Of a DNA stretch of 64,000 bases, positions 26,908 to 35,801 are shown piece by piece (within the stretch, counting starts at the first letter, position 1; each line of letters begins with the position of its first letter). The stretch is from contig NZ_VEBF01000005.1 in assembly GCF_007676705.1 (NCBI RefSeq), positions 186,001 through 250,000 on the forward strand, written 5' to 3'. The translations under genes and the position numbers were made by a program. Source of the stretch: Paenibacillus xylanexedens. GTDB taxonomy: Bacteria > Bacillota > Bacilli > Paenibacillales > Paenibacillaceae. Under the pieces are notes generated by a model. The model was given only the letters and a program-made list of their open reading frames with translations, searched no databases and had not been told where the DNA came from.

Positions 26908-27594
26908 TTGGATGGTTATATGGAACATTCTCGTTTGCCCTTCAAAACAGATCCCCAATCTCCACTGCCTATTAATGTGCAAATTAAAGAACAAATTAAA
27001 TGGCTGATCAGTAAAGACTTTCTGAAAGCGGATGATGCTTTGCCTTCAACGAATGAATTAGCGGAGCAGCTCTCTGTTAATAGAAACACGATACAGTGGA
27101 TATATTCACAGCTCAAAGAAGAAGGACTGCTGATCATGCAAAAAGGACGAGGAACTCGAATAGCTAATGAAGACCGGATAAAGGAATTCAAGCAGCAAAA
27201 TCCTTATTTTTCATTCGTGGAGAAGACCGTAAAAGACGCATTTGAACAAGGTTTCAATATAGAAAATGTCATGTTGTCAGGATTTGCATATACACAATTA
27301 TTTGGAGCCAAACACGAGAAGAAGAAGCGTTACCTTTTCATTGAATGCAAAACTATGGCCTGCCTGTTTTATCTGGAGGAAATCCAGCGTCGTTCATCGG
27401 CAGACATTCAATCGATTGATATTTCATCACCAGACGAGGAGCTTTTTCAAGCTATACAAAAAGCGGATGTGGTAGTTACCGTGAACGAAATGACGGAAGT
27501 TGTAAAAAAGAAAGCTGGATCTTCAGAAACAAAAATAATATCTGTAAGCTCGTCCCAAGATGTGACTCTGTTATTCGACATGTTATTGCAATAA
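26908..27594 (+). CDS. GntR-family regulator with an unusual C-terminal domain
   Basis: 228 residues from TTG 26908 (or ATG 26920; the RBS is weak for both). The N-terminal 80 residues are a GntR winged HTH (PSTNELAEQLSVNRNTIQWIYSQLKEEGL). The C-terminal 130 residues are not FCD or UTRA; they look alpha/beta and contain VVVTVNEMTEVV. One cysteine, C147 (IECKTM), might sense thiol stress (speculation). Divergent from the thiol operon with matching repeats. Confidence 0.85.
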   Translation: MDGYMEHSRLPFKTDPQSPLPINVQIKEQIKWLISKDFLKADDALPSTNELAEQLSVNRNTIQWIYSQLKEEGLLIMQKGRGTRIANEDRIKEFKQQNPYFSFVEKTVKDAFEQGFNIENVMLSGFAYTQLFGAKHEKKKRYLFIECKTMACLFYLEEIQRRSSADIQSIDISSPDEELFQAIQKADVVVTVNEMTEVVKKKAGSSETKIISVSSSQDVTLLFDMLLQ

Positions 27595-27642
27595 GAGCAA
27601 ACGTATACGATTGGATTTACTTTTTTATGTAAGCAATTAATC

Positions 27643-27699
27643 AGAATATCCTTGAATTCGGTACGAATTAATCCAACCCGTTGAATTCAGGGATATTCT
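27643..27699. terminator. Long hairpin downstream of the GntR gene
   Basis: AGAATATCC-TTGAATTC pairs with GAATTC-AGGGATATTCT. The stem is long but no good T run follows on either strand. Probably a transcript end between the convergent GntR gene and the licH remnant. Confidence 0.5.
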
Positions 27700-27756
27700 G
27701 TGTAATCAGGTGACTAATGCTGATGAATATTCGTGATCTTGTTAACCATTTTTACT

Positions 27757-28408
27757 TTATTGATGAAACTGTGGTAAATAAGCTCGGTGGGCTTCAAGCA
27801 ACTCATCCAGCAAGGCCTTTGCTGTGTCGCCACTTTGAACAAGCGGATTCATGGTAAATGCTTGTAATGCCGTAGCATAATCGCCTGTCACAGCGGCTTC
27901 TATAGTGAGTTCTTCCATTGCTTTCATTACTTGTAACAATCCTCGTTGTGCGGAAGGGAATGAGCCGAAATGTAAAGGTTCTGCACCGTGAGAAGTAATC
28001 ATGCTTGTAATTTCAATCGCACTCTCAGGCGGCAGATCACTGATTGCCCCGTTGTTCCGAGTGCTTACAACCATTCGAGTCCCTTTATCGTTATAAATGG
28101 AATTGATGATCTCACATGCAGCATCACTATAATGCGCACCACCTCTTTTTTCCAGCTCTTTCGGTTTGTAATCCAGCGTCGGATTCCTGTAAAGTTCAAA
28201 AAGGCTTTCTTCCAACTGTTTAACGACTTGACCACGACTACCTACTGTGTTTACTTCTTCCAGCTCTTCCTGGATCATGGCATCCGTCATGTAGTAGTAA
28301 CGGTGGTATGGACAAGGAAGCATTTCCAGTTGGAGAACCTGTTCGTGCAAAAATCGCATATTTTTGATATTCTCAACCATTTTATCCGCTTTGGCTTCCG
28401 GTCCGTAC
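27757..28408 (-). pseudogene. 5'-truncated GH4 6-phospho-beta-glucosidase (LicH-like)
   Basis: About 215 residues match the C-terminal half of GH4 6-phospho-beta-glucosidases (EMLPCPYHRYYYMTD, TRNNGAI, GLLQVMKAMEELTIEAA). The N-terminal NAD-binding part and the catalytic Cys/His region are absent. The frame has a start-like MYGPEA, but the sequence upstream belongs to a different broken gene. It is therefore a remnant left by a deletion. Confidence 0.85.
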
Positions 28409-28778
28409 ATTCAAATATAAATTGACGGTGGACTTCCCGAATTTTCAGGATAAAGTTTATGTGCGAGACGGAGAAGAACTTGCAAAATGGTGGATTGCAC
28501 AAACAAACAGACCTGATGCTATTTTTTGTGCTAATGATGAGGTTGCAGCCGGATTTATTACTGAACTACGGAGGAATAAATTTTCGGTTCCAGGGGACGT
28601 TGGGATCATCGGATTTGATAACACCGAGGTTGCAAATTTAATGGATCTGACAACGATTCACTATCCTGTGGATCAGCAGGCAGAGAATGCATTTTTAATT
28701 CTACAGAACATGCTTCATTCAACTGACAAAACGTTGGTTGCTCTGGAGTACACTTTGATTGAAAGGCATACGACTTAG
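28408..28778 (+). pseudogene. 5'-truncated LacI-family regulator
   Basis: About 120 residues match the C-terminal half of a LacI/GalR effector domain (PDAIFCANDEVAAG, VGIIGFDNTEVA, TTIHYPVDQQ). The HTH and half of the effector domain are missing. It is head to head with the truncated licH gene, and the two abut at about 28408. A single deletion through a divergent regulator/licH pair explains both. Confidence 0.85.
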
Positions 28779-28824
28779 GTGATTTCAAGAATTTCAAACT
28801 TCTTGGACTCGAAAATACTGGAAA

Positions 28825-28859
28825 CGACCGTCCCCTAATACAGTATGGGGAAACGGCCG
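28825..28859. terminator. Hairpin between the LacI remnant and the MFS gene
   Basis: CGACCGTCCCC pairs with GGGG-aa-ACGGCCG (one mismatch) around a CTAATACAGTAT loop. It separates convergent genes; the flanking U runs are short. Confidence 0.55.
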
Positions 28860-28901
28860 AAATTAAATTTCTCTATTTCATAACTACCTGTTATCGTTCT
28901 G

Positions 28902-30083
28902 TTATAGAGAGTTGTTTCGAAGTGCACTTTCTTTTCTACCATATAAGAAATAATAAAAAACAAGTGTTGCCAAAACAAGCAGGCCTAGAAATACGTACAA
29001 ACCATCATATCCTGCATATGGAATGATCAAACCGATAACAGATGGCCCAAATCCGTTCCCTAAATCTATAAAAATAAAGAAAGTGGCAGTTGCTAAACCA
29101 ACTCGGTGAGGTTCGGCTAAACGGATAGATACCGCTTGAGATATAGAAGAAATGTTACCAAAACCTAGAGCGACCAGTGCTGCTGCCAGCAACAAAGTAA
29201 CGCCACTGGTAACCGATCCTAAAAGGAGTAAACCTGCCCCGAAAAGGACAAAAGCGGGATACATAACTAAGTTTGCTCCTTTTTTGTCCACGATCCGTCC
29301 AGTAAATGGTCTCGATATCAGGACAAAAACGGTATACACCATAAAGAAAAAACTTGCCGAATCTACTAAGTTCAATTCCAAAGCATAGACATTTAAATAC
29401 GAGATTATACCAGAAAAACAGAAACTCATCAGAAATGCAATGATTGCTATGGGTAACACTTTCAGTTCTATAAAGTCAACAAGATTTATTCCCGTTCTTT
29501 TTTTCGCTTCACTGTTATTAGGCAAAGGAATATTTATGAAAATTGCAATCACAAAATTAATAAGTCCCAGCAAGAAACATAAATAATAAATCATATTGAA
29601 ACTTACATTCTGACTCATATACATACCGATAAATGGACCTAAACCAGTCGCTAATGCCGTACTAATTGCAAAATAACTAATTCCTTCACCTTTTCGAGAT
29701 GCTGGAAGAGTCATAACGACAACTGTGCCTACAACAGTTTGTGCCATCCCTACCGTGAATCCATTTATCAATCGACTTAAAATGAGAAAAGAAATATTGT
29801 AATGAATGAGGTAAAGTAATGTTGTTAAAATAAACATAAGCAGTCCAGTTATCAATATTTTTTTTGATTTTACCAGTCGTCCTGTTAATAACCGACCTAT
29901 TAATGATCCGATAATGAAAACACCTGCAATAATCCCTGCTTGGCTGGATGTTGCATTAAACTCATTAATGGCATACAACGTAATTGTCGAATTTAATAAA
30001 AAGAAAATTAAAGTTATAAAGAAATTTATAGCTGAAAGAGAAATGAACTCTCTTGTCCACAGTCTTGTATTTAACTGGCTCAT
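28902..30083 (-). CDS. MFS transporter
   Basis: 393 residues with 12 TM segments and the MFS motif GRLLTGRLVKSKK after TM2, plus the second-half copy RPFTGRIVDKKG. Likely a drug or metabolite antiporter. Divergent from an Lrp/AsnC-type regulator 141 bases away, which may control it. The codon use is A+T rich compared with the sugar operons. Confidence 0.87.
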   Translation of the reverse strand: MSQLNTRLWTREFISLSAINFFITLIFFLLNSTITLYAINEFNATSSQAGIIAGVFIIGSLIGRLLTGRLVKSKKILITGLLMFILTTLLYLIHYNISFLILSRLINGFTVGMAQTVVGTVVVMTLPASRKGEGISYFAISTALATGLGPFIGMYMSQNVSFNMIYYLCFLLGLINFVIAIFINIPLPNNSEAKKRTGINLVDFIELKVLPIAIIAFLMSFCFSGIISYLNVYALELNLVDSASFFFMVYTVFVLISRPFTGRIVDKKGANLVMYPAFVLFGAGLLLLGSVTSGVTLLLAAALVALGFGNISSISQAVSIRLAEPHRVGLATATFFIFIDLGNGFGPSVIGLIIPYAGYDGLYVFLGLLVLATLVFYYFLYGRKESALRNNSL

Positions 30084-30224
30084 GATGATTCTCCTTGATT
30101 ATTTATAAGTATCTTACATATTTGTGCGTGGTGTATTGTACTGAATCAGACTATACTTGTTGCATAGGGGATAGAATGAAATTAAAGATATCTGATCCTC
30201 AATTCATTAAAGAAAGGAATTCAA

Positions 30225-30644
30225 ATGTTAGATAATACTGATCGTCGAATATTAGATGAATTATCCAATAACAGTCGAGTTACGATGAAAGAACTTGGCA
30301 CAAAAATTCATATGACTGGACAAGCTACTGCGTCTAGGGTAGCAAAACTAGAAGACAATGGAGTCATTGAGGGATATACCATTAAAGTTAATCAAGCTAA
30401 ATTGAGCTGCTATATACATGCATTTATTACAATATTCACAAAAGAAACAAACCATCAATTTTATCTCTCTTTTATAAAGACACAAATGAACTATATAATA
30501 AATAACTATAGGATTAGTGGAGAGGGATGTTATATTTTGGAGTGCAGGTTTCCGTCCAATGAATACTTAAATGATTTTCTAGTTGATTTAAATAAACATG
30601 CCAATTACAAACTCTCCACTGTTATTAATAAAATGGATATTTGA
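30225..30644 (+). CDS. Lrp/AsnC-family transcriptional regulator
   Basis: 139 residues. The N-terminal HTH is LDNTDRRILDELSNNSRVTMKELG with the recognition helix TGQATASRVAKLEDNGVI. The C-terminal part resembles a shortened RAM ligand-binding domain. RBS AAGGAATTC precedes ATG 30225. It probably regulates the divergent MFS gene. Confidence 0.87.
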   Translation: MLDNTDRRILDELSNNSRVTMKELGTKIHMTGQATASRVAKLEDNGVIEGYTIKVNQAKLSCYIHAFITIFTKETNHQFYLSFIKTQMNYIINNYRISGEGCYILECRFPSNEYLNDFLVDLNKHANYKLSTVINKMDI

Positions 30645-30673
30645 AGCTTTGATTATTATTAAATTATGTGATC

Positions 30674-30721
30674 ATTCCAGAAAGAAGCGAGATTCATTAA
30701 GACCCGCTTCTTTAATGGAAT
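30674..30721. terminator. Terminator between the Lrp and LLM genes
   Basis: ATTCCA-g-AAAGAAGCG pairs with CGCTTCTTT-aa-TGGAAT. It serves the convergent lrp-like and LLM oxidoreductase genes. Confidence 0.75.
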
Positions 30722-30761
30722 TATTTTCATTTCAAAGATGACGGAACTAACTTTCTTTAAG

Positions 30762-31769
30762 TCACTTCTGATCAAATAATTCATCAACAACGCTTTTTAA
30801 AATCTCATAAGAATGAATTTCCTTCTCAGATTCGTATATATTTGATATCACAAAGAGTTCATCTACTTGATATGTCTGCTGAAATTTAATTAAATCTCGC
30901 CGAAGAGTGTCCGCATCGCCCAGAATGGTATACCCTAGTCGATGATATATAATGTCCAATTCAGCTTGGGACAATGATTGAAGGAATTTTTCAGTTGGCG
31001 GAACAAGCTGACTTAAATTATTTGTATAGATATCAATATATACTTGCAGATGGCTCGCAGAAATTAGTGTAGCCTCCTCCACTGAATCCGCTGCGATCAC
31101 ACAGATACAAGCCATCACATATGGTTCCTGCAGATCGGCAGATGGTTTGAAGTTCTCACGATAAATATCCAGTGCTTCCCTCATATCGTGAGGTGAAAAC
31201 TGTGCCCCAAATACATAAGGTAAACCAAGATTTGCTGCGATTTTAGCTGAACCTATGGATGAACCTAATACAAAAATTGGCACGTTGGTTCCAATACCTG
31301 GATAAGCACGTATCTCCCCTTGAACGCTCTCGTCTCCTACATATTGCAAGACTTCTTTTACTTCTCGTTCGAAGAAAAATACACCATTGTGGTTGGACCG
31401 TCGAATCACTTCAGCAGTTTTTTGATCCGTGCCAGGTGCACGCCCTAATGCTAAATCTACTCGACCCGGGTACAACGTTTCAAGTGTACCGAACTGCTCA
31501 GCTACAACTAGAGGTGAGTGATTAGGTAACATAACCCCACCTGAACCCACACGAATTTCCTCTGTGTTTGATAATATGTGCTGTACAATTGAGACGACAG
31601 CTGCACTTGCATATGCATCGTGATTATGGTGTTCTGCAAACCAAATACGTTTATAACCCATTCGATCTGCAGCCTTAGCTAAAGATACTGCGGATTCTAT
31701 TCCTTCTTTCATTGTTTCGCCTTGTCTTAATGGAGCAACGGACAAGACAGATATATCAAATTTTTTCAT
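30762..31769 (-). CDS. LLM-class flavin-dependent oxidoreductase
   Basis: 335 residues of the bacterial luciferase-like superfamily (PF00296). Motifs: WFAEHHNHDAYAS, GSGGVMLPNHSP, LYPGRVDLALGRAPGT, and PIFVLGSSIGSA. It uses FMN for oxidation of an unknown substrate. Monocistronic. Confidence 0.92.
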   Translation of the reverse strand: MKKFDISVLSVAPLRQGETMKEGIESAVSLAKAADRMGYKRIWFAEHHNHDAYASAAVVSIVQHILSNTEEIRVGSGGVMLPNHSPLVVAEQFGTLETLYPGRVDLALGRAPGTDQKTAEVIRRSNHNGVFFFEREVKEVLQYVGDESVQGEIRAYPGIGTNVPIFVLGSSIGSAKIAANLGLPYVFGAQFSPHDMREALDIYRENFKPSADLQEPYVMACICVIAADSVEEATLISASHLQVYIDIYTNNLSQLVPPTEKFLQSLSQAELDIIYHRLGYTILGDADTLRRDLIKFQQTYQVDELFVISNIYESEKEIHSYEILKSVVDELFDQK

Positions 31770-32104
31770 GATTTCACCTCAAAGTACTATTTTTGCAAAA
31801 TTGTGAGGAATGATAATCTTTTATGTTGAATGTAGACCTCTCTCGATTGCATACCAAATAAATGTATACTTTCTCAATCCATTGTTACATAGAGAAAATA
31901 AAGTAATTTCGCGCTTTTGCTTTAAAGATGAAAGTTTTATATAAAAATAGATTTTGCATAGTCACCGTAGAAGAATATCTAACGGTCAAACATGCTTTCA
32001 TAAATAAACTAAAACATCAAAAACACTTGAATTATTTTATGTATTCGTCTGAATTAAGTGTGTAGACTATAAAAGAAATATCTAGAAAAGGGAGCTATAA
32101 AACA

Positions 32105-32863
32105 ATGAAGATACAACAAATTCGAAATGCAACAATTGTGATTGAATATGCAGGATACAAATTTTTAGTTGATCCATTCTTAGCTGAAAAAGGAGCATAT
32201 CCTCCATTTCCTAATTCTATAAGAGAAGACCGCAATCCATTGGTCGATCTTCCGGTACCTACTGAAAGCCTATTAAATAATCTAGACGCGGTTATTCTTA
32301 CTCACCTTCATTTGGACCACTATGATGATGTAGCCAAGAAAGTCATACCTAAAGACATTAAAATGTTCGTTCAAAATCAAGAAGATGCTGATCTTGTGCA
32401 AAAAGATGGTTTCACTAATGTTGAGGTACTTCAGGAAGACACTGAATTCAATGGTATCCGGCTGATAAAGACTCCAGGCGAACACGGAAGAGGAGAAATC
32501 TTGAAAATGGCTGGATTAGTTTGCGGAGTTGTTTTTAAGCATTCCAGTGAGAAAACCTTGTACGTAGCTGGCGATACAGTATGGTATGAAGCTATTCATA
32601 GAGTACTAACTACGTACAAACCGGATGTCATTGTTGTTAATGGCGGGGACAATCAATTCATTCAAATGGGCTCACTTGTTATGGGGAAAGATGATATTTA
32701 TGAAGTCTGCAAAGCGGCCCCTAACGCTAAAATTATTTCTGTGCACATGGAAGCTGTAAATCACTGGGGACTGTCCAGAGAAGAATTGAAAAATTTTGTG
32801 GATGAAAAAGGTATTTCAGATAACGTGTTTGTACCTGAAGACGGAGACTCTTATACTATTTAA
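32105..32863 (+). CDS. MBL-fold metallo-hydrolase (UlaG-like)
   Basis: 252 residues. The metal-binding motif is THLHLDHYD (H, H, D, H), with further ligands in TPGEHG, VAGDTVWY and VHMEAVNHWG. Similar proteins act as phosphodiesterases or lactonases. RBS AAAGGGAGC. The 335-base upstream gap (31770-32104) is A+T rich with no supported gene. Confidence 0.9.
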   Translation: MKIQQIRNATIVIEYAGYKFLVDPFLAEKGAYPPFPNSIREDRNPLVDLPVPTESLLNNLDAVILTHLHLDHYDDVAKKVIPKDIKMFVQNQEDADLVQKDGFTNVEVLQEDTEFNGIRLIKTPGEHGRGEILKMAGLVCGVVFKHSSEKTLYVAGDTVWYEAIHRVLTTYKPDVIVVNGGDNQFIQMGSLVMGKDDIYEVCKAAPNAKIISVHMEAVNHWGLSREELKNFVDEKGISDNVFVPEDGDSYTI

Positions 32864-32886
32864 AAGTTCCGTGAAATCCTCAATAC

Positions 32887-32910
32887 ACCCCAGCTATCGA
32901 AGCCCGGGGT
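32887..32910. terminator. Terminator after the MBL-fold gene
   Basis: ACCCC pairs with GGGGT around AGCTATCGAAGCCC, followed by TTATTGGGG. It also lies between convergent genes. Confidence 0.55.
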
Positions 32911-32924
32911 TTATTGGGGATTTA

Positions 32925-33125
32925 CTACTTTTTTTTTCTGAAGAAATCGAACTTAATTACATAATCAAATAGAGACGTAATCACAACAGCTCCTAGTGGA
33001 ATCAATATATAAACCCATAGCGGATTATTTGGAGCTTCACCAGGGGCGGAATCAGTTAAAAAAACATAAAGAATAATACAATAAATTATGGCCACTACAA
33101 TACCTGTTATGTTTCTATTCTTCAT
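32925..33125 (-). CDS. Small two-TM membrane protein
   Basis: 66 residues from ATG 33125 (AGAGGTG upstream). Two hydrophobic segments (GIVVAIIYCIILYVF and LWVYILIPLGAVVI) are followed by a basic tail FDFFRKKK. No family recognised. An upstream GTG would add 8 residues but lacks an RBS. Confidence 0.6.
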   Translation of the reverse strand: MKNRNITGIVVAIIYCIILYVFLTDSAPGEAPNNPLWVYILIPLGAVVITSLFDYVIKFDFFRKKK

Positions 33126-33245
33126 AGCTGTTTCACACCTCTTTTTCACATGAATTACAATATTTTAACTAGATTCTGTTCCTCCGCCTACCACTTTGCA
33201 GAGGCTAATTAGCGCTTATCGTGTATATAGACTATATTAATCATT

Positions 33246-33645
33246 TTAACTCAGCGCAGTTAACAACACAGCAATTGTATTAAAGACACCGTGAACGAAC
33301 ATAGCTGGCACGACCGATTCCTTACGTTCATAGGTCCATGCAAGCACTATTCCACTAATAAAATTCACGGGCAATGTTATTGGGTACTTTGATAAAAAAG
33401 CTTGGTATCGTTCCAACGCAGACATGCATAACAGTTCTCTCTCGTTCTTCTTTCCGTATGTAAAGTCGTTACACGGCTTTTCTGACAGAACCGTTCCTCA
33501 CATATGGCTCCGGTCCATCAATTGATTCAACGCATCGTATGGGATCACGATGACGATTGAATCCTCTAACGCTTCCACAGTAAACACGGATTTCGATCCG
33601 GTTACCATGGCTTGGTGACACCTCAGAGCTTCAACTTCAATACTC
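33246..33645 (-). pseudogene. Chimeric remnant: Crp/Fnr regulator fused to a CPBP protease tail
   Basis: The upstream part reads like a cNMP-binding domain (SKSVFTVEALEDSIVIVIPYD). After a stop at 33498 the frame continues with a Crp-like connector (ERELLCMSALERYQAFLSKYP). This then runs in frame into a CPBP/CAAX protease C-terminus (VNFISGIVLAW, FVHGVFNTIAVL) and stops at 33246. Two unrelated genes were joined by a deletion, and the result carries at least one frameshift or stop. It has no plausible start. Confidence 0.7.
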
Positions 33646-33647
33646 AG

Positions 33648-33878
33648 TTACATTTTCCTGTTAGTCTTTTCCGGAATTAGTTCATACAAGGTACGAACAT
33701 CACAACCGATGGAATCGGCGATCGATATGGCAATTTTGAGGGGCATCACTCTTTTGTTTTCAATGAAGTCGAAAATGCGTTCCGGTTTAAAAAGTAATTC
33801 TTTTGCTAGCCATTCTGCTGACTTTCCGTTTTCAATCAATCTTTCATTCAATAAGCAGCGTCCTAGTTCAAATTTCAA
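33648..33878 (-). CDS. Small Xre-type HTH protein
   Basis: 76 residues from TTG 33878 (RBS TGGAGG, 10-base spacing). The pattern SAEWLAKELLFKPERIFDFIENKRVMPLKIAISIADSIGC is an HTH_3-like DNA-binding fold. A possible role in controlling the neighbouring genes is unknown. Confidence 0.65.
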   Translation of the reverse strand: MKFELGRCLLNERLIENGKSAEWLAKELLFKPERIFDFIENKRVMPLKIAISIADSIGCDVRTLYELIPEKTNRKM

Positions 33879-33992
33879 GAAGCGATAACCTCCATCGTAA
33901 CATCATATTTAACCTTAAACGTTGGTTATTCATCACTGACCAGTCCATTTTCATTCATAAGGCAAATTGATTTGAATCTCCTACTCTTTTAC

Positions 33993-35606
33993 CTACTGTA
34001 TTCCTTGATTTTTTCTAGTCAAAAGGTTTAGCAGATAAGCTTTTAAATCGACCATACGTAAATACTCAGGCTTTTGATCTGTACCACTGATAATCAAGGG
34101 AACAAGAGATTCCATTTTACGGATGGAACCGTGACCTCCTCCTCCCTTATGCTTTGGTGAGCTGCCGCTAGTGAATTCATACCCTGGTTTTGCGGTGATA
34201 ACCAAAAATTCGCCTTGATGTGAGTGGAGCGCGCTTGACAATCGTTTCAGAACATCGGGATACTGATCGTAACTCAAGGAGTGTGTAGCCATATTTAAGT
34301 TTAGATCCAAGACCTCTTCGTCCTGTTCGACTGTCCATGATTGACCGTATGGATCTGTCAGGTTGCCTCCTGCTTTAAATTTGATCTGATTGGCTGTTGA
34401 TCCTTGCATGGCGTAATTCCAATCCTTTTCTTTCCAAGAGATGAAATCGATGCGTGGGTCTTTCATTAAAAGGTTGGCCGTATCTCTCAAGGAACGATCT
34501 ACATTTAATGAATACACATAGGCCATCGTTTCATTGACGGCAAGAATGATCTCAGTCTCCTTCGACACAGCTTCACCAGGACGCAAGATTTTGGCATCTC
34601 CAAGCAAGGAAGGCAAATCTATGACCGGATTCTGTTCGGCAGGCAGAATCCGGGTCATGCCGCTGTCGCCTGCAATGATAAAGTTGGCATGATGCAAGGC
34701 TTTCTCTGGAGACCCGAATGACTCCAAAACAGATTGAAGTTGTTGATCTAACTCTTTGACCCCATGAAGCCCCGCAGGTCCTTCTTTATGTAACTCCCGG
34801 TCTAAATCCGGCAAATAGACAAACAAAAAATCCGGTAGTTTATTGGATCGAATCAAATATTTCACAGCTTCAATAGCAAAATCATTATTGATACCCATCC
34901 GATTCGTTAGGCCATCCGGCAAGTTTTTGATACCTTGAAACGGATTAGACAATGCACCCAGGGATAGGAAGTCTGGCCCTTTAACCTGAATTTCTTTTGG
35001 TAAGGAAGTAGTAGCTTGCATCCAATCAGGTATCGACAATTTATGAGCGGACGCCCCTCTGTATATCAGCCCGTTGATCGAACCAGACTTTAACCCTTGC
35101 TGAGCCAATTCCTCATAAATCGTGGGAATATCCTTGTTCAAATGACTTTCATTCAAATGGAATAATGCATCAGTCATAACTGGACTAACTCCGAGTTTTA
35201 GCACTTCCATAGGTCCGGTTCCGTAATTGATCACTTTCTTGTTGTCCGCAGAATACCAAGTTAGGCCCGGCACACGGTGAATGTCTGAATACGCACCAGT
35301 AATCAGCGAGCTGTCGATTGTGACGGACATCGTGGGAAAAGAACTGACCAAATTTTTGTAATATTGCCCGTGTTCGATCAGGAATTTAAATGCGGGAAGT
35401 TCCTGTTTACTGATCCCTTGGTCGATCGCTTGATACATCAAAGAGTCCACCATCAGGAAGATGACTTTCTTTGCATTTTCTCCATTCGTGGAGTTTATCC
35501 GCATCAAATCCTGTTCTTTCGGTTTCGAGTTCTGGCATCCGATAAGCATGATCATTAATAAGATCGAAGCTAACATTTGTTTCCCTTTTTTCCTCATCCA
35601 GTTCAC
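33993..35606 (-). CDS. Alkaline-phosphatase-superfamily lipoprotein (phosphodiesterase type)
   Basis: 537 residues. The lipobox LIGC near residue 24 anchors it outside the membrane. The domain is a type I phosphodiesterase/nucleotide pyrophosphatase (PF01663): VDSLMY for metal binding, nucleophile Thr in SFPTMS, PDLDRELHKEG, IAGDSGM, and a C-terminal HKGGGGHGS. Probably cleaves phosphodiester bonds in extracellular substrates; the target is unknown. Confidence 0.85.
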   Translation of the reverse strand: MNWMRKKGKQMLASILLMIMLIGCQNSKPKEQDLMRINSTNGENAKKVIFLMVDSLMYQAIDQGISKQELPAFKFLIEHGQYYKNLVSSFPTMSVTIDSSLITGAYSDIHRVPGLTWYSADNKKVINYGTGPMEVLKLGVSPVMTDALFHLNESHLNKDIPTIYEELAQQGLKSGSINGLIYRGASAHKLSIPDWMQATTSLPKEIQVKGPDFLSLGALSNPFQGIKNLPDGLTNRMGINNDFAIEAVKYLIRSNKLPDFLFVYLPDLDRELHKEGPAGLHGVKELDQQLQSVLESFGSPEKALHHANFIIAGDSGMTRILPAEQNPVIDLPSLLGDAKILRPGEAVSKETEIILAVNETMAYVYSLNVDRSLRDTANLLMKDPRIDFISWKEKDWNYAMQGSTANQIKFKAGGNLTDPYGQSWTVEQDEEVLDLNLNMATHSLSYDQYPDVLKRLSSALHSHQGEFLVITAKPGYEFTSGSSPKHKGGGGHGSIRKMESLVPLIISGTDQKPEYLRMVDLKAYLLNLLTRKNQGIQ

Positions 35607-35630
35607 CCCGTTTATGTAAATTGTTCATCG

Positions 35631-35660
35631 AAAACCTTGGAGATATTCGAGGTTTTTTTT
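35631..35660 (+). terminator. Orphan plus-strand terminator
   Basis: AAAACCT-tggagatattcg-AGGTTTTTTTT has a T8 tail, but no plus-strand gene lies upstream. It may end an unannotated RNA or an antisense transcript, or be a leftover. Confidence 0.5.
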
Positions 35661-35722
35661 ACCAAGGGAACTCATCACCATTTTGCATTCCGGAATAATC
35701 AAGTCGGTAACTATCCGAGTAA

Positions 35723-35750
35723 CAAAAAAAGCCGCTAAAAATAGCGACTT
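35723..35750 (-). terminator. Terminator of the ABC-F gene
   Basis: On the minus strand AAGTCGCTA-TTTT-TAGCGGCTT (one mismatch) is followed by TTTTT. It lies 52 bases after the ABC-F stop. Confidence 0.75.
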
Positions 35751-35801
35751 TAATGGGAAAATCTTCTTGAAAACGAACTAATTCACTTTAGCCCTTTAGT
35801 T

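Noticed and set aside
31928..32065. A 45-codon plus-strand frame upstream of the MBL-fold gene.
   Set aside because: No RBS, strongly A+T-biased composition and no recognised pattern; it overlaps the likely promoter region.
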